From NCBI GenBank assembly GCA_002403445.1, contig DHHU01000005.1:20498-49368 (forward strand): a DNA stretch of 28,871 nucleotides. The letters are read 5' to 3'. Below, piece by piece: positions 14,672 to 23,409 of this stretch. Made by a program: the position numbers and the translations under genes. A model generated the notes under the pieces. That model saw nothing but the letters and a program-made list of their open reading frames with translations, searched no databases and had not been told where the DNA came from. The stretch is from Salinisphaeraceae bacterium UBA4764. Lineage in GTDB: Bacteria > Pseudomonadota > Gammaproteobacteria > Nevskiales > Salinisphaeraceae. Numbering within the stretch: position 1 is the stretch's first letter; every line of letters starts with the position of its first letter.

Positions 14672-14699
14672 AGTATAACGGATCACTGTCTGTAAGCAA
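14672..14699 (-). promoter_or_regulatory. Candidate internal promoter for rplS
   Basis: On the minus strand TTGCTT (14699-14694), a 16-base spacer and TATACT (14677-14672), in the 110-base gap between trmD and rplS. A separate promoter would let L19 be made in excess of TrmD, as the ribosomal protein must be. Found by eye. Confidence 0.35.
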
Positions 14700-14710
14700 T
14701 CAGTAGCACG

Positions 14711-15493
14711 CTATTTTTGACTATTTCCATCCCAAAGTTCTGTCGATTCGATTGGGTTCTCAGCGAGATATTCGTTCAAAAGCCGTACTTGATTAGCATC
14801 CAGGGCCAGTTGCGCAAACAAATCCGGACGTTTTAGAAAAGTCGTCCCAAGGGCTTGCTTCTGTCGCCAGCGTGCAATTTTGGCGTGGTCTCCGGACAAA
14901 AGAACACGGGGCACATCGGCATCAGGTGGTCGTGTGTAATGCGGCGCATCGAGTTGACCACCACGAAACGATTCGGCAGATTTAGAGTCCGGATCCCCCA
15001 GCACGCCGGGCAATAGACGGGCCACGGCATCTATGATCATCATGGCCGGCAATTCACCGCCCGACAAGACAACATCACCGACCGACACACAAGCATCGAC
15101 GCGCGTGTCAATAAACCGCTGATCAATGCCTTGGTAGCGACCGCAGACCAGAGTCACCCCCCCTACTGCGGTTAAGGTATCCGCTGCGCGTTGGTCAAAG
15201 CGTTCTCCGTCCGGTGTTAAAAGCCACACCGGGCGCAATTGATCATGGGTGTGTTCGGCAATGGCATCGAGGGTACGGTTCAACGGTCCCGCTTGCAGCA
15301 CCATACCAGGGCCCCCTCCGAAGGGCCGGTCATCGACTCGCCCATCACGTCTGTCGGTGTAATTGCGGGGATTCCAAGTTGATAACGTCAGGCGATTGTC
15401 CCGAAACCCGCGCCCGACGATACCGAAGTTTTCCAGTTGCTTAACCCATTCGGGGAAAAGCGTGACGACGTTGAACTGCAACGGGTCAGGCAT
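14711..15493 (-). CDS. trmD: tRNA (guanine37-N1)-methyltransferase
   Basis: Methylates G37 of tRNAs reading CNN codons, preventing +1 frameshifting; a SPOUT-class knotted methyltransferase. It is 260 residues from the ATG at 15493 (E. coli 255). Visible segments are FNVVTLFPEW, RPFGGGPGMVLQAGPL, the SAM-knot CGRYQGIDQR and SVGDVVLSGGELPAM, and PHYTRP with the catalytic-loop region. A longer frame from 15544 would add 17 residues lying inside rimM. The 15493 start gives the usual N-terminus and an 8-base overlap with the end of rimM, implying coupled translation. Confidence 0.97.
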   Translation of the reverse strand: MPDPLQFNVVTLFPEWVKQLENFGIVGRGFRDNRLTLSTWNPRNYTDRRDGRVDDRPFGGGPGMVLQAGPLNRTLDAIAEHTHDQLRPVWLLTPDGERFDQRAADTLTAVGGVTLVCGRYQGIDQRFIDTRVDACVSVGDVVLSGGELPAMMIIDAVARLLPGVLGDPDSKSAESFRGGQLDAPHYTRPPDADVPRVLLSGDHAKIARWRQKQALGTTFLKRPDLFAQLALDANQVRLLNEYLAENPIESTELWDGNSQK

Positions 15494-15998
15494 CCGCCGG
15501 CCAGTCAACGTCGATACGTTTCGCGTCGATATCGACGCGATCAACGATGGCGTTGGCTACGAATGGGATAAGTCGTTCCCGCTCGCCGTTCAGAATCATG
15601 ACGCCATGGGCGTTGGTTTCAAGCATATCGGTCACCGTGCCGAGGGCAAACTCGTCACGGTTAAAGACGTGGCATCCGATCAGATCGCACCAGTAATACT
15701 CGCCATCAGGCAACACCGGCATCTGGCTACGATCTACGGCAATATCGTTGCCGACCAATGCCGCTGCCATGTCGCGATCATTCACGATGTCGCCATTGCC
15801 GTCAGCCAAGCGCGCAGTCAATGGTTTGCCTTGCGCACGCGCATCGATAATTGAGTACTTTTCAAGTGCTTGGCCGAGATACCAAGGCGAATAATTAATG
15901 AGGTTTTCTATTGGCTGGGTGAAAGAATAAACCTTGACCCAGCCAGTAACCCCCACTACCCCGCTGATTTTTCCTAAGACGACAGGCCGGATGGTCAT
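15486..15998 (-). CDS. rimM: 16S rRNA processing / ribosome maturation factor RimM
   Basis: Assists assembly of the 30S head, binding S19 and needed for efficient 16S processing. It has 170 residues (E. coli 182). The N-terminal RimM barrel starts VVLGKISGVVGVTGWVKVYSFT. The C-terminal PRC-barrel includes YYWCDLIGCHVFNRDEFALGTV and MILNGERERLIPFV, and the family end IDVDWPA is seen. It lies between rpsP (80 bases upstream) and trmD (8-base overlap). The gap to rpsP contains a 6-bp hairpin (16051-16068). Confidence 0.96.
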   Translation of the reverse strand: MTIRPVVLGKISGVVGVTGWVKVYSFTQPIENLINYSPWYLGQALEKYSIIDARAQGKPLTARLADGNGDIVNDRDMAAALVGNDIAVDRSQMPVLPDGEYYWCDLIGCHVFNRDEFALGTVTDMLETNAHGVMILNGERERLIPFVANAIVDRVDIDAKRIDVDWPADA

Positions 15999-16078
15999 GT
16001 CAATGACTCGTATTCGGCGAGATCACATGTCAGCGTGATATATCGTTTTAGCTGCTTCGGGCAGCAGCGAGGCATGGG

Positions 16079-16384
16079 CTAGCTTTTGGACTTTTCCTCA
16101 CTAATGGGCGGTGCCGGACGTTCGAGGCCCTCGCCTTCGCCGTGCTTGTGATAGAACTTGACCAAATTCTCAACGCGCTCGGACATGGATGCGCCGCGCG
16201 CAACCCAGTATTCGATTTTCTCGGTGTCAATACGCAGGGGAACTTCTTGCCCTACGGCAACCGGATTAAGAAAACCGAGCTGATCGACAAATCCACCGTC
16301 GCGCCCACTTCGCTTGGATGTGACGACAATGCGGTAAAACGGCCGTTTTTTAGCGCCGCTGCGGGAAAGTCTGATTCGAACCAT
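16079..16384 (-). CDS. rpsP: 30S ribosomal protein S16
   Basis: A small-subunit assembly protein. It has 101 residues, against 82 in E. coli. The conserved part is MVRIRLSRSGAKKRPFYRIVV, RDGGFVDQLGFLNPVA and YWVARGASMSERVENLV. The remaining roughly 20 residues form a charged, Pro/Glu/Lys-containing tail without recognised domain. First ribosomal gene after ffh; a candidate promoter lies in the 122-base gap between them. Confidence 0.97.
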   Translation of the reverse strand: MVRIRLSRSGAKKRPFYRIVVTSKRSGRDGGFVDQLGFLNPVAVGQEVPLRIDTEKIEYWVARGASMSERVENLVKFYHKHGEGEGLERPAPPISEEKSKS

Positions 16385-16435
16385 AGATTATCTAATGCCG
16401 CACTTATGCAAGCTAAACGCGTTGTTAAACGGCAT

Positions 16436-16463
16436 AGTTTACTGACTTTTTATCAGAATTCAA
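16436..16463 (-). promoter_or_regulatory. Candidate promoter for the rpsP-rimM-trmD-rplS run
   Basis: On the minus strand TTGAAT (16463-16458), a 16-base spacer and TAAACT (16441-16436), about 52 bases upstream of the rpsP start. Each hexamer matches consensus at four positions. Found by eye. Confidence 0.4.
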
Positions 16464-16506
16464 GAGCGATAACCCAAAATCACTCAACCAAATTCAACGC
16501 ATTGGC

Positions 16507-17889
16507 TCATCGACCCATGCCCGGCGGAAGCTGGTTACCGCCCTGGTTCCCCATCTGACTTTGCATGGCGCGCATCATTTTGTTCATGCCGCCCTTGGAG
16601 AACTTCTTCATCATCTTTTTCATCTGCTGATGCTGCTTGAGCAGACGATTGATGTCCTGAACCTCGGTGCCCGAACCCGCAGCAATACGGCGTTTACGCG
16701 AGGCACGGATGAGATCTGGAAAGGCTTTTTCCTTCGGCGTCATGGAATTGACCATCGCCAACATGCGGCCGACCTGCTTGTCATCGGCCGCCCCCATCAT
16801 GCCCTTGGGCATCTGGGCACCGGCCGGCATTTTTTCCATCAAGGCATTGATGCCGCCCATCTGTTGCATCTGACGCAGCTGCTCAGCCATGTCCTCGAGA
16901 TCAAAGCTTTTGCCTTTTTTGAGTTTCTTGGCAAGTTTTTCAGCCTTGTCCTGGTCGACTTTTTGTTCGGCATTTTCTACCAGCGAGACCACGTCTCCCA
17001 TACCGAGGATTCTCGAAGCCACGCGATCCGGATGAAATGGCTCCAGCGCATCGAGTTTTTCCCCAGTGCCCATGAACTTGATAGGCCGGCCGGTGATCTG
17101 GCGAACCGATAGCGCCGCCCCGCCACGCGCGTCGCCGTCAACCTTGGTCAAGATCACGCCGGTTAGCGGCAGCGCATCACCGAACGCCTTGGCGGTGTTA
17201 GCGGCGTCTTGACCGGTCATGGCATCCACCACGAACAGAGTCTCGACCGGCGCCAACGTCTCGTGGAGGCTCGAGATTTCGGCCATCATGGCATCGTCGA
17301 TGCCTAACCTTCCCGCCGTGTCGACGATCAATACGTCATAAAGTCCCTTGCGCGCCGCGTCGCGCGCTTCAACCGCAATTTTTTTGGGTTTTTGTTTCGA
17401 CTCGCTTGGATGGAAATCAACGCCCACGTCAGAGGCCACTTTTTCCAATTGGTCGATGGCAGCCGGGCGATAAACGTCGGTGGAGACCACCAGCACCGAT
17501 TGTTTGCGGCTCTGTTTAAGATGCGCGGCCAATTTGCCAGTGGTGGTGGTCTTACCGGACCCTTGCAAACCGGCCATGAGGATCACGGCCGGAGGCTTGA
17601 CGCGCAGATCCAGTTCACTGTTACTGCTCCCCAGCAGGTCGGTAAGTTCGTCGTTGACGATCTTGACCAACGCCTGACCGGGCGTAACGCTGGTTGTCAC
17701 TTCGCTGCCGACGGCGCGTTCGCGGATTCGCGCTACGAAATCCTTGACCACGGGAAGCGCCACGTCGGCTTCCAACAACGCCATGCGCACTTCGCGCAAG
17801 GTGGCCTGGACGTTGTCCTCGGTCAGCCGGCCACGACCGCGGATCGACTGAAAACTTTTGTTGAGGCGTTCGCTGAGACTTTCGAACAT
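16507..17889 (-). CDS. ffh: Signal recognition particle protein Ffh (SRP54)
   Basis: The GTPase subunit of the signal recognition particle, binding 4.5S RNA and signal sequences and delivering ribosomes to FtsY. It has 460 residues (E. coli 453). The N domain is 1-85. The G domain has the P-loop GLQGSGKTT (107-115), DTAGR (190-194) and TKVDGD (248-253), plus GTGEKLDALEPF. The methionine-rich M domain follows from about 325 and carries the RNA-binding region RMLAMVNSMTPKE...RKRRIAAGSGT. The tail is rich in Met, Lys and Gly. In E. coli the neighbour is also a CorB-type gene (YfjD), with YpjD in between; no YpjD is seen here. Confidence 0.98.
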   Translation of the reverse strand: MFESLSERLNKSFQSIRGRGRLTEDNVQATLREVRMALLEADVALPVVKDFVARIRERAVGSEVTTSVTPGQALVKIVNDELTDLLGSSNSELDLRVKPPAVILMAGLQGSGKTTTTGKLAAHLKQSRKQSVLVVSTDVYRPAAIDQLEKVASDVGVDFHPSESKQKPKKIAVEARDAARKGLYDVLIVDTAGRLGIDDAMMAEISSLHETLAPVETLFVVDAMTGQDAANTAKAFGDALPLTGVILTKVDGDARGGAALSVRQITGRPIKFMGTGEKLDALEPFHPDRVASRILGMGDVVSLVENAEQKVDQDKAEKLAKKLKKGKSFDLEDMAEQLRQMQQMGGINALMEKMPAGAQMPKGMMGAADDKQVGRMLAMVNSMTPKEKAFPDLIRASRKRRIAAGSGTEVQDINRLLKQHQQMKKMMKKFSKGGMNKMMRAMQSQMGNQGGNQLPPGMGR

Positions 17890-17916
17890 GTATCGGAGTT
17901 TGATCAGTAAGACTCT

Positions 17917-17945
17917 TTGACTGGCATTATACTCAATCGTCTAAT
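17917..17945 (+). promoter_or_regulatory. Candidate corB promoter
   Basis: TTGACT (17917-17922), a 17-base spacer and TCTAAT (17940-17945), each five of six matches to consensus. It reads toward the CBS membrane protein gene at 18011 and physically overlaps the divergent ffh promoter. Confidence 0.55.
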
Positions 17946-17951
17946 TGTCAA
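17926..17951 (-). promoter_or_regulatory. Candidate ffh promoter
   Basis: On the minus strand a perfect TATAAT (17931-17926) lies about 37 bases before the ffh ATG. A perfect TTGACA (17951-17946) sits upstream, but only 14 bases away, shorter than the usual 16-18. The -10 box is convincing and the -35 less so. It is interleaved with the corB promoter on the other strand. Confidence 0.45.
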
Positions 17952-18010
17952 TCAGTCGGCACGAGGCCGGTCATACAGTGAATGGCCCCAAGGCCGGCAA
18001 CTAAGAACCC

Positions 18011-19318
18011 TTGCAAACAATATCGACCGCTAGTCTTTTCGCCATACTTTTCGGACTAATCGTGCTCTCGGCGGCGACATCCGGTTCCGAGACCGCGCTG
18101 ATGTCGATCAACCGCTACCGGATGAAACATCTGGCCCGTCAGGGCCACGGTGGCGCGCGGCGAGCCGAAGCGTTATTGGAACGGCCCGACCGGCTAATCG
18201 GTCTGGTACTTCTGGGCAACAACCTGGTCAATATCGCCGGCTCAGCCGTGGCTACCGTCATCGGCATCCGGCTGATGGGAGATATCGGCGTCATAGTGGC
18301 CACCGGCGTTTTGACGATCGTGGTTCTGGTGTTCAGCGAAGTCTCACCCAAGACGCTGGCCGCACTGCATCCGGAACGCGTCGCCTATCCGGCATCGTAT
18401 GTCCTCATGCCGCTACAGCGCGCCCTCTGGCCGTTGATCTGGATCATCAACACGACCTGTAACGGGATTCTGCAGATTTTCGGTGTATCCCCCGACGACG
18501 CCGAAACACATTCGCTGTCGGCGGAGGAATTGCGGACCGTGGTCTCCGAAGCTGGGGCTATGATCCCCAGGCGCCATCAAAATATGCTGCTGTCGATCCT
18601 CGACATGGAAAACGCCGAAGTCGACGACATCATGATTCCGCGCAGCGAAATCATCGGGATCGACATCAGCAAGCCTTGGGACAAGATTGTCGATCAAATC
18701 GCCCAGAACCAGCACACGAGACTGCCGATCTATGACGGGTCGATCGAAACGTTACAGGGTATCCTGCATATGCGTCGCGTTCTGGGTCTGGTGATCGATC
18801 AGAACCTAACACGCGACAATCTTCTAGCGCTGGCCCGTGAACCTTACTTCGTGCCGGCGGGCACACCGTTGAATCATCAACTGCTCAAGTTCCAGAGCGA
18901 GCGCCTGCGGATGGGCTTCGTCGTGGACGAATACGGTGATATCCAAGGGTTAGTCACGCTCGAGGACATCCTCGAGGAAATCGTGGGTGAATTCACTACC
19001 GATCCCGCCACGCAGACGCGTCACGTCAAAAGCGAAGGCGACAACCATTACCTTGTTGAAGGTACCGTTGGGATCCGCACACTGAACCGGACGATGGGCT
19101 GGGAACTGCCCGAAGACGGCCCGCGCACGCTCAACGGATTGATCACCGAACACCTGGAAGCCATTCCTCGTGCCGGCACAACTCTGGAACTCAAAGGCTA
19201 TGAGCTCCGCATTGCCCAAACACGCGCCCGGCGCATCAAAAGCGTACGGATCCGGCCGCCGCAGACCGGGGCCAACGCGACCATGGCGGCCCAAGAATCA
19301 CACGATGACGACGATTGA
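18011..19318 (+). CDS. corB: CorB/HlyC/CorC family membrane protein with CNNM (DUF21) and CBS domains
   Basis: Matches E. coli YfjD (CorB) closely over its whole length. A DUF21/CNNM membrane domain covers about residues 1-180 (SGSETALMSINRYRMKHLARQG, LLGNNLVNIAGSAVATVIG, EVSPKTLAALHPERVAYP). A CBS pair follows at about 205-325 (MIPRSEIIGIDI, ... VPAGTPLNHQLL ... VVDEYGDIQGLVTLEDILEEIVGEFT), then a C-terminal CorC_HlyC domain. Family members are linked to magnesium or cobalt efflux. It starts with TTG at 18011: an in-frame TAA at 18002-18004 excludes any start further upstream, and the residues after the TTG align with the N-terminus of YfjD. No strong Shine-Dalgarno is seen. Converges with radA with 25 bases between. 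Confidence 0.92.
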   Translation: MQTISTASLFAILFGLIVLSAATSGSETALMSINRYRMKHLARQGHGGARRAEALLERPDRLIGLVLLGNNLVNIAGSAVATVIGIRLMGDIGVIVATGVLTIVVLVFSEVSPKTLAALHPERVAYPASYVLMPLQRALWPLIWIINTTCNGILQIFGVSPDDAETHSLSAEELRTVVSEAGAMIPRRHQNMLLSILDMENAEVDDIMIPRSEIIGIDISKPWDKIVDQIAQNQHTRLPIYDGSIETLQGILHMRRVLGLVIDQNLTRDNLLALAREPYFVPAGTPLNHQLLKFQSERLRMGFVVDEYGDIQGLVTLEDILEEIVGEFTTDPATQTRHVKSEGDNHYLVEGTVGIRTLNRTMGWELPEDGPRTLNGLITEHLEAIPRAGTTLELKGYELRIAQTRARRIKSVRIRPPQTGANATMAAQESHDDDD

Positions 19319-19343
19319 ATGGCCCGGAACCCTTTGCTTGCGA

Positions 19344-20720
19344 TCACTCGATCGCATTGATCGCCTCGGATAGCCGCGCCACGGGCACAACGTCCAAGTC
19401 ACCTACACGACGAGATCGCGGGGCGTTGCCGCTGGGCACGATGGCCCGCTTGAAGCCGTGCTTGGCGGCTTCCGCCAAACGCTCTTCGCCGCCCGGCACA
19501 GGACGTATTTCACCGGCCAAGCCGATTTCACCGAAAATTATGTCGCGCTGACCGATCGCCCGATCACGAAAACTCGACAACGCCGCCAGAACGACCGCCA
19601 GATCGGCAGCGGTTTCACTGACGCGCATCCCCCCAACCACGTTCACAAACACATCCTGATTGCCTAGTCCGACGCCGCCATGGCGGTGCAATACTGCCAG
19701 AAGCATGGCCAAACGTTGACTATCCGGGCCGAGGGCCACGCGGCGCGGATTGTGGAGCTGCGAGCCATCGACCAATGCCTGAACCTCGACCAACATCGGC
19801 CGCGACCCTTCGCGCGCCACCATCACCGCGCTGCCCGGCACCGGCTGTTCGTGGCGCGAGAGGAAGATCGCGGAGGGGTTCTTGACCTGTTTAAGGCCCG
19901 AGGGGCTCATGGCGAACACGCCAATTTCGTTCACCGCGCCGAACCGGTTCTTAATCGACCGTACGACGCGAAACCGGCTGCTCGCTTCCGACTCGAAATA
20001 CAATACCGTATCGACCATGTGTTCGAGTACACGCGGCCCGGCGATGGCACCTTCCTTAGTAACATGACCCACCAGAATGAGCGCCGTGCCCGTGGCCTTG
20101 GCGAACCGGGCCAGCATCGACGCACATTCGCGCAACTGGGCCACGTTGCCCGGCGCGCTGGTCAGGGATTCAGTGAACACGGTCTGAATCGAATCGACCA
20201 CCAACAGCTTCGGCGCTTGGGGCTTGGCGAGCGCCAGAATCCGCTCAACGCAAGTCTCGGCCAGCAGGGCGATATCCGCTTCGGCGATACCCAGGCGATC
20301 AGCGCGGAGATGAACCTGCTCCAGCGACTCTTCGCCGGTATCGTAAAAAACCGGTAGATCAGCAGATAACTGGGCAAGCACTTGTAACAAAAGCGTGGAT
20401 TTACCAATACCGGGGTCACCACCGATCAGAATCACCGACCCTGGCACCAGACCGCCCCCGAGTACTCGGTCGAGTTCTGACAAACCCGTGGCGGTACGCA
20501 CAGTTTCGCTTGCCACGATGTTGGCGAGCTTCTGCACCTGAGCCGGTCCACTATCAGTCAACGCTGAACGGGAACTGGCGCTGCTTCTGGGGGTCGACGG
20601 AGCGGCCGGCACGCTCTCCACCAGAGTATTCCATGCACCACAATCGGCGCACTGCCCAGACCACTTAGACTGTGTTCCGCCGCAGGATTCACAGACGAAA
20701 ACGGTCCTGGATCTAGCCAA
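19344..20720 (-). CDS. radA: DNA repair protein RadA (branch-migration ATPase)
   Basis: A RecA-related ATPase that promotes branch migration in recombination and repair. It has 458 residues (E. coli 460). The N-terminal zinc finger has Cys10, 13, 24 and 27, the Walker A is IGGDPGIGKST (about 99-109), the RadA-specific motif is KNRFG (257-261), and a Lon-protease-like C-terminal domain ends with NAPRSRRVGDLDVVPV. The start codon is TTG at 20720. A TAA lies immediately upstream in frame and no in-frame ATG occurs for well over a hundred codons, while AAGGGG sits 7 bases before it. Separated from alr by 182 bases with no gene or terminator seen. Confidence 0.97.
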   Translation of the reverse strand: MARSRTVFVCESCGGTQSKWSGQCADCGAWNTLVESVPAAPSTPRSSASSRSALTDSGPAQVQKLANIVASETVRTATGLSELDRVLGGGLVPGSVILIGGDPGIGKSTLLLQVLAQLSADLPVFYDTGEESLEQVHLRADRLGIAEADIALLAETCVERILALAKPQAPKLLVVDSIQTVFTESLTSAPGNVAQLRECASMLARFAKATGTALILVGHVTKEGAIAGPRVLEHMVDTVLYFESEASSRFRVVRSIKNRFGAVNEIGVFAMSPSGLKQVKNPSAIFLSRHEQPVPGSAVMVAREGSRPMLVEVQALVDGSQLHNPRRVALGPDSQRLAMLLAVLHRHGGVGLGNQDVFVNVVGGMRVSETAADLAVVLAALSSFRDRAIGQRDIIFGEIGLAGEIRPVPGGEERLAEAAKHGFKRAIVPSGNAPRSRRVGDLDVVPVARLSEAINAIE

Positions 20721-20902
20721 TTAGGGACCCCTTAGGGGACTGCGCTGAACAAAGCGTGCGAGTGAGAGCTTGTTTGATCGGTGTGGGCCTTTCGGTCATT
20801 TGAAGCGAATGGTTGTCCCATTCAACAAGCATGTGTGGGAAATATCGCTTAATCGTCGCATTCGCAGCCGTGTACTTTTTTACGGTGCAGACCCATGGAT
20901 CC

Positions 20903-21967
20903 TCAGATAGCCTCGAAAGACACTCTTGGAGTCAGTCGGCAAAACAATTCGTAGGCGATCGTTCCGGCCGCCGTTGCCACTTCGTCGGCCGGCAGTCCCG
21001 ACCCCCAAAGAGTGACGCGGTCGCCGACCGAAGCCTTGACGGCAGCGCTGACATCCACGGTGATCATGTCCATCGACACGCGGCCGGCAAGATGGCACCG
21101 CTGACCATCAACGAGTACCGGCGTTCCCGACGGCGCATGGCGCGGATAACCATCGCCGTAGCCAACGCCCACCACGGCAATTTCAGTGTCGCGCTCGGCT
21201 ATATAACTCGCGCCGTAACCAACCGGTTCCCCAGCCTCTACGGTATGGCGGCTGATAATCGGGGCCGTGAACTCCATTGCGGGCCACAGATCCAAATCCG
21301 CTGCCGTGCAATCGACCAACGGTGAACTTCCATAGAGCATGATGCCAGGTCGCACGACCTCGGCGTGAGAGTCCGGGCGAGTCAACACGGCGGCCGAGTT
21401 GGCGATCGAACGTACGCCTTGTCTAGCATCCAAGGCATAAGCAAAACAACGGATTTGACGATCGGTCATCACATTCGAACGATCATCGGCACACGCTAAA
21501 TGAGTAAGATAACCGAGCCACGCCACAGCCGGAGCATTGGCTAGCCGGTCTGCCACACCACCCGCTTCGCTCGGCTTGACACCAAGGCGGTGCATGCCAC
21601 TGTCGATCTTGAGCCAGATCTGGAGCGCCGGGCCGGTATAGCTTTCCATGATGGCCGCCTGCTCGACGTCGTATACGACCGGCTGTATGTTGCGGGCCGC
21701 CGCCTCAACCAGCCACGCGGTGTCAAGCGGCTGCGACAGGGTCATGATCGGGACTTGGACACCGGCAAACCGGAGCTGTAGAGCCTCTTCAAGACTCGAA
21801 ACGGCAAAGCCATCGGCAGCCAGTGCATGGGCCACAGTACTTGCCCCGTGACCGTACCCATCGGCCTTGACGGCCGCGTACACGCGGGAATTGGGCGCCA
21901 GTTGACGCACTCGGCGCAGATTGTGGTCGAGCGCGCCGGTATTAATCAATGCCCGGGCACGCGTCAT
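20903..21967 (-). CDS. alr: Alanine racemase, biosynthetic type
   Basis: A PLP-dependent interconversion of L- and D-alanine, supplying D-Ala for peptidoglycan. It has 354 residues from the ATG at 21967; a GTG one codon upstream is an alternative start. The PLP lysine is Lys34 in AAVKADGYGHG. The catalytic tyrosine of the second face is Tyr251 in EPVGYGASY, WLKIDSGMHRLG is conserved, and GYGDGYPRHAPSGTPVLV and GRVSMDMITVDVS complete the C-terminal domain. The dnaB stop codon overlaps the start (GTGATG), as expected for a coupled dnaB-alr pair like that in E. coli and pseudomonads. Confidence 0.97.
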   Translation of the reverse strand: MTRARALINTGALDHNLRRVRQLAPNSRVYAAVKADGYGHGASTVAHALAADGFAVSSLEEALQLRFAGVQVPIMTLSQPLDTAWLVEAAARNIQPVVYDVEQAAIMESYTGPALQIWLKIDSGMHRLGVKPSEAGGVADRLANAPAVAWLGYLTHLACADDRSNVMTDRQIRCFAYALDARQGVRSIANSAAVLTRPDSHAEVVRPGIMLYGSSPLVDCTAADLDLWPAMEFTAPIISRHTVEAGEPVGYGASYIAERDTEIAVVGVGYGDGYPRHAPSGTPVLVDGQRCHLAGRVSMDMITVDVSAAVKASVGDRVTLWGSGLPADEVATAAGTIAYELFCRLTPRVSFEAI

Positions 21968-23322
21968 CACCCGATGAACTCTTCGGCGTAGCGATCTTGA
22001 AGATTTTCGAAACGAGTGTAATGCGACAAAAATGCCGTGCGGGCCGTTCCGAGTGGACCGTTGCGCTGTTTGCCGATAATTATTTCGGCGACTCCCTGGT
22101 CTTGGCTGTCTTCGTTATAGACCTCGTCACGATAGATGAAGGTGATGATGTCCGCATCTTGCTCGATACCGCCGGACTCGCGCAGATCCGACATGCGTGG
22201 GCGCTTGTTTTCGCGTTGCTCAACCTGACGATTGAGTTGCGAAAGCGCAATGACCGTGACGTTGAGTTCCTTAGCCAGAGCTTTGAGTTGCCGGGATATT
22301 TCCGAAATTTCGTTGGTGCGGTTCTCGCTCGTTCCCGGCACCTGCATGAGCTGCAGATAATCCACCACGATCAAGGCGATGTCGTGTTCCCGTTTGAGCC
22401 GCCGGGCGCGCGAGCGCAGCTCATTGGGGGACAGGGCGGGCGTATCATCGACAAATAACTGAGCATTTTCATTCATGATGCCCACCGCCGACGTAATCTT
22501 GGCCCAGTCGTCTTCAGTGAGTTGCCCGGAGCGCAGATTGGACTGATTCACTCGGCCCCAAGACGAAATCATGCGCATGACAATCTGTTCGGCCGACATT
22601 TCGAGCGAGAATACCGCTACAGGTGTTTTCTGCTTGATCGCCACGTTTTCCACTATGTTCATGGCAAATGCGGTCTTGCCCATCGACGGCCGACCAGCCA
22701 AGATCATCAAATCCGAAGGCTGCAAGCCGTTGGTCAGCTCATCGAACTTGTGCAGCCCTGTGGGCAGGCCGGTGAACTCACCTTCCTGTTTGACCAGCTC
22801 ACCGATTGTCTCCACGGCCTCGGTGAGCAACTCATTTATACCCCGGGGGCCATCCTCGGCTTGACGCCCGTGTTCAGCGACCGAAAATAACTCCTGCTCG
22901 GCGGCCGAGACCAGTTCGTCGGCGTGACGCCCGGTATTGTCGAAGCCGAGGCGGGTGATCAAATCCCCCGCACGGATAAGCTGTCGCATGAGCGAACGCT
23001 GGCGAACAATATCCGCGTAGGCTTGAATATTGGCCGCGCCCGGGATCTCGGTAACAAGGTTGCCTACATACGTCGCACCACCAGCTTTATCAAGCAAATC
23101 CCGACTGCGTAGCCATTCGGTCAGCGTGACCAGATCACGTGGCTGGTCGTTATTGACCAGATCGGCAAGACCCCGGAACAACAACCGGTGATCTTCTCGG
23201 TAGAAGTCATTCTCAGAAAGAATGTGTGCAATGTCGTCCCAGGCTTGCTGGGATAACAACAAACCACCAATAACCGACTGCTCAGCATCTATCGAGTGCG
23301 GGGGTAGTTTGCCTTCAGCCAT
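21967..23322 (-). CDS. dnaB: Replicative DNA helicase
   Basis: The hexameric 5'-3' helicase at the replication fork. It has 451 residues (E. coli 471). An N-terminal DnaB-N domain covers 1-105, followed by the linker helix and the RecA-type ATPase with Walker A GRPSMGKT (210-217), EMSAEQ, the Walker B LIVVDYLQLM, and the late motifs LSQLNR and RESGGIEQDADIITFIYRDE. It lies downstream of rplI by 87 bases and overlaps alr at its stop. Confidence 0.98.
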   Translation of the reverse strand: MAEGKLPPHSIDAEQSVIGGLLLSQQAWDDIAHILSENDFYREDHRLLFRGLADLVNNDQPRDLVTLTEWLRSRDLLDKAGGATYVGNLVTEIPGAANIQAYADIVRQRSLMRQLIRAGDLITRLGFDNTGRHADELVSAAEQELFSVAEHGRQAEDGPRGINELLTEAVETIGELVKQEGEFTGLPTGLHKFDELTNGLQPSDLMILAGRPSMGKTAFAMNIVENVAIKQKTPVAVFSLEMSAEQIVMRMISSWGRVNQSNLRSGQLTEDDWAKITSAVGIMNENAQLFVDDTPALSPNELRSRARRLKREHDIALIVVDYLQLMQVPGTSENRTNEISEISRQLKALAKELNVTVIALSQLNRQVEQRENKRPRMSDLRESGGIEQDADIITFIYRDEVYNEDSQDQGVAEIIIGKQRNGPLGTARTAFLSHYTRFENLQDRYAEEFIG

Positions 23323-23409
23323 GTCAGCAGCCCCCTTGCCCCTTTGTCTTCACACCAAGATCTTCACCGGGATTAACCACCCGCAAACTTGGCGATTGAA
23401 GCCCGCTGG

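Noticed and set aside
16051..16068. Hairpin GCTGCT-TCGGGC-AGCAGC between rpsP and rimM as a terminator
   Set aside because: The stem is only 6 bp with no T-run, and the downstream genes must be transcribed with rpsP. It may affect RNA processing but this is unsupported.
20721..20902. Possible small gene on the plus strand between radA and alr, beginning near 20813
   Set aside because: The frame runs antisense into alr, has no clear ribosome binding site and no recognisable protein motif.
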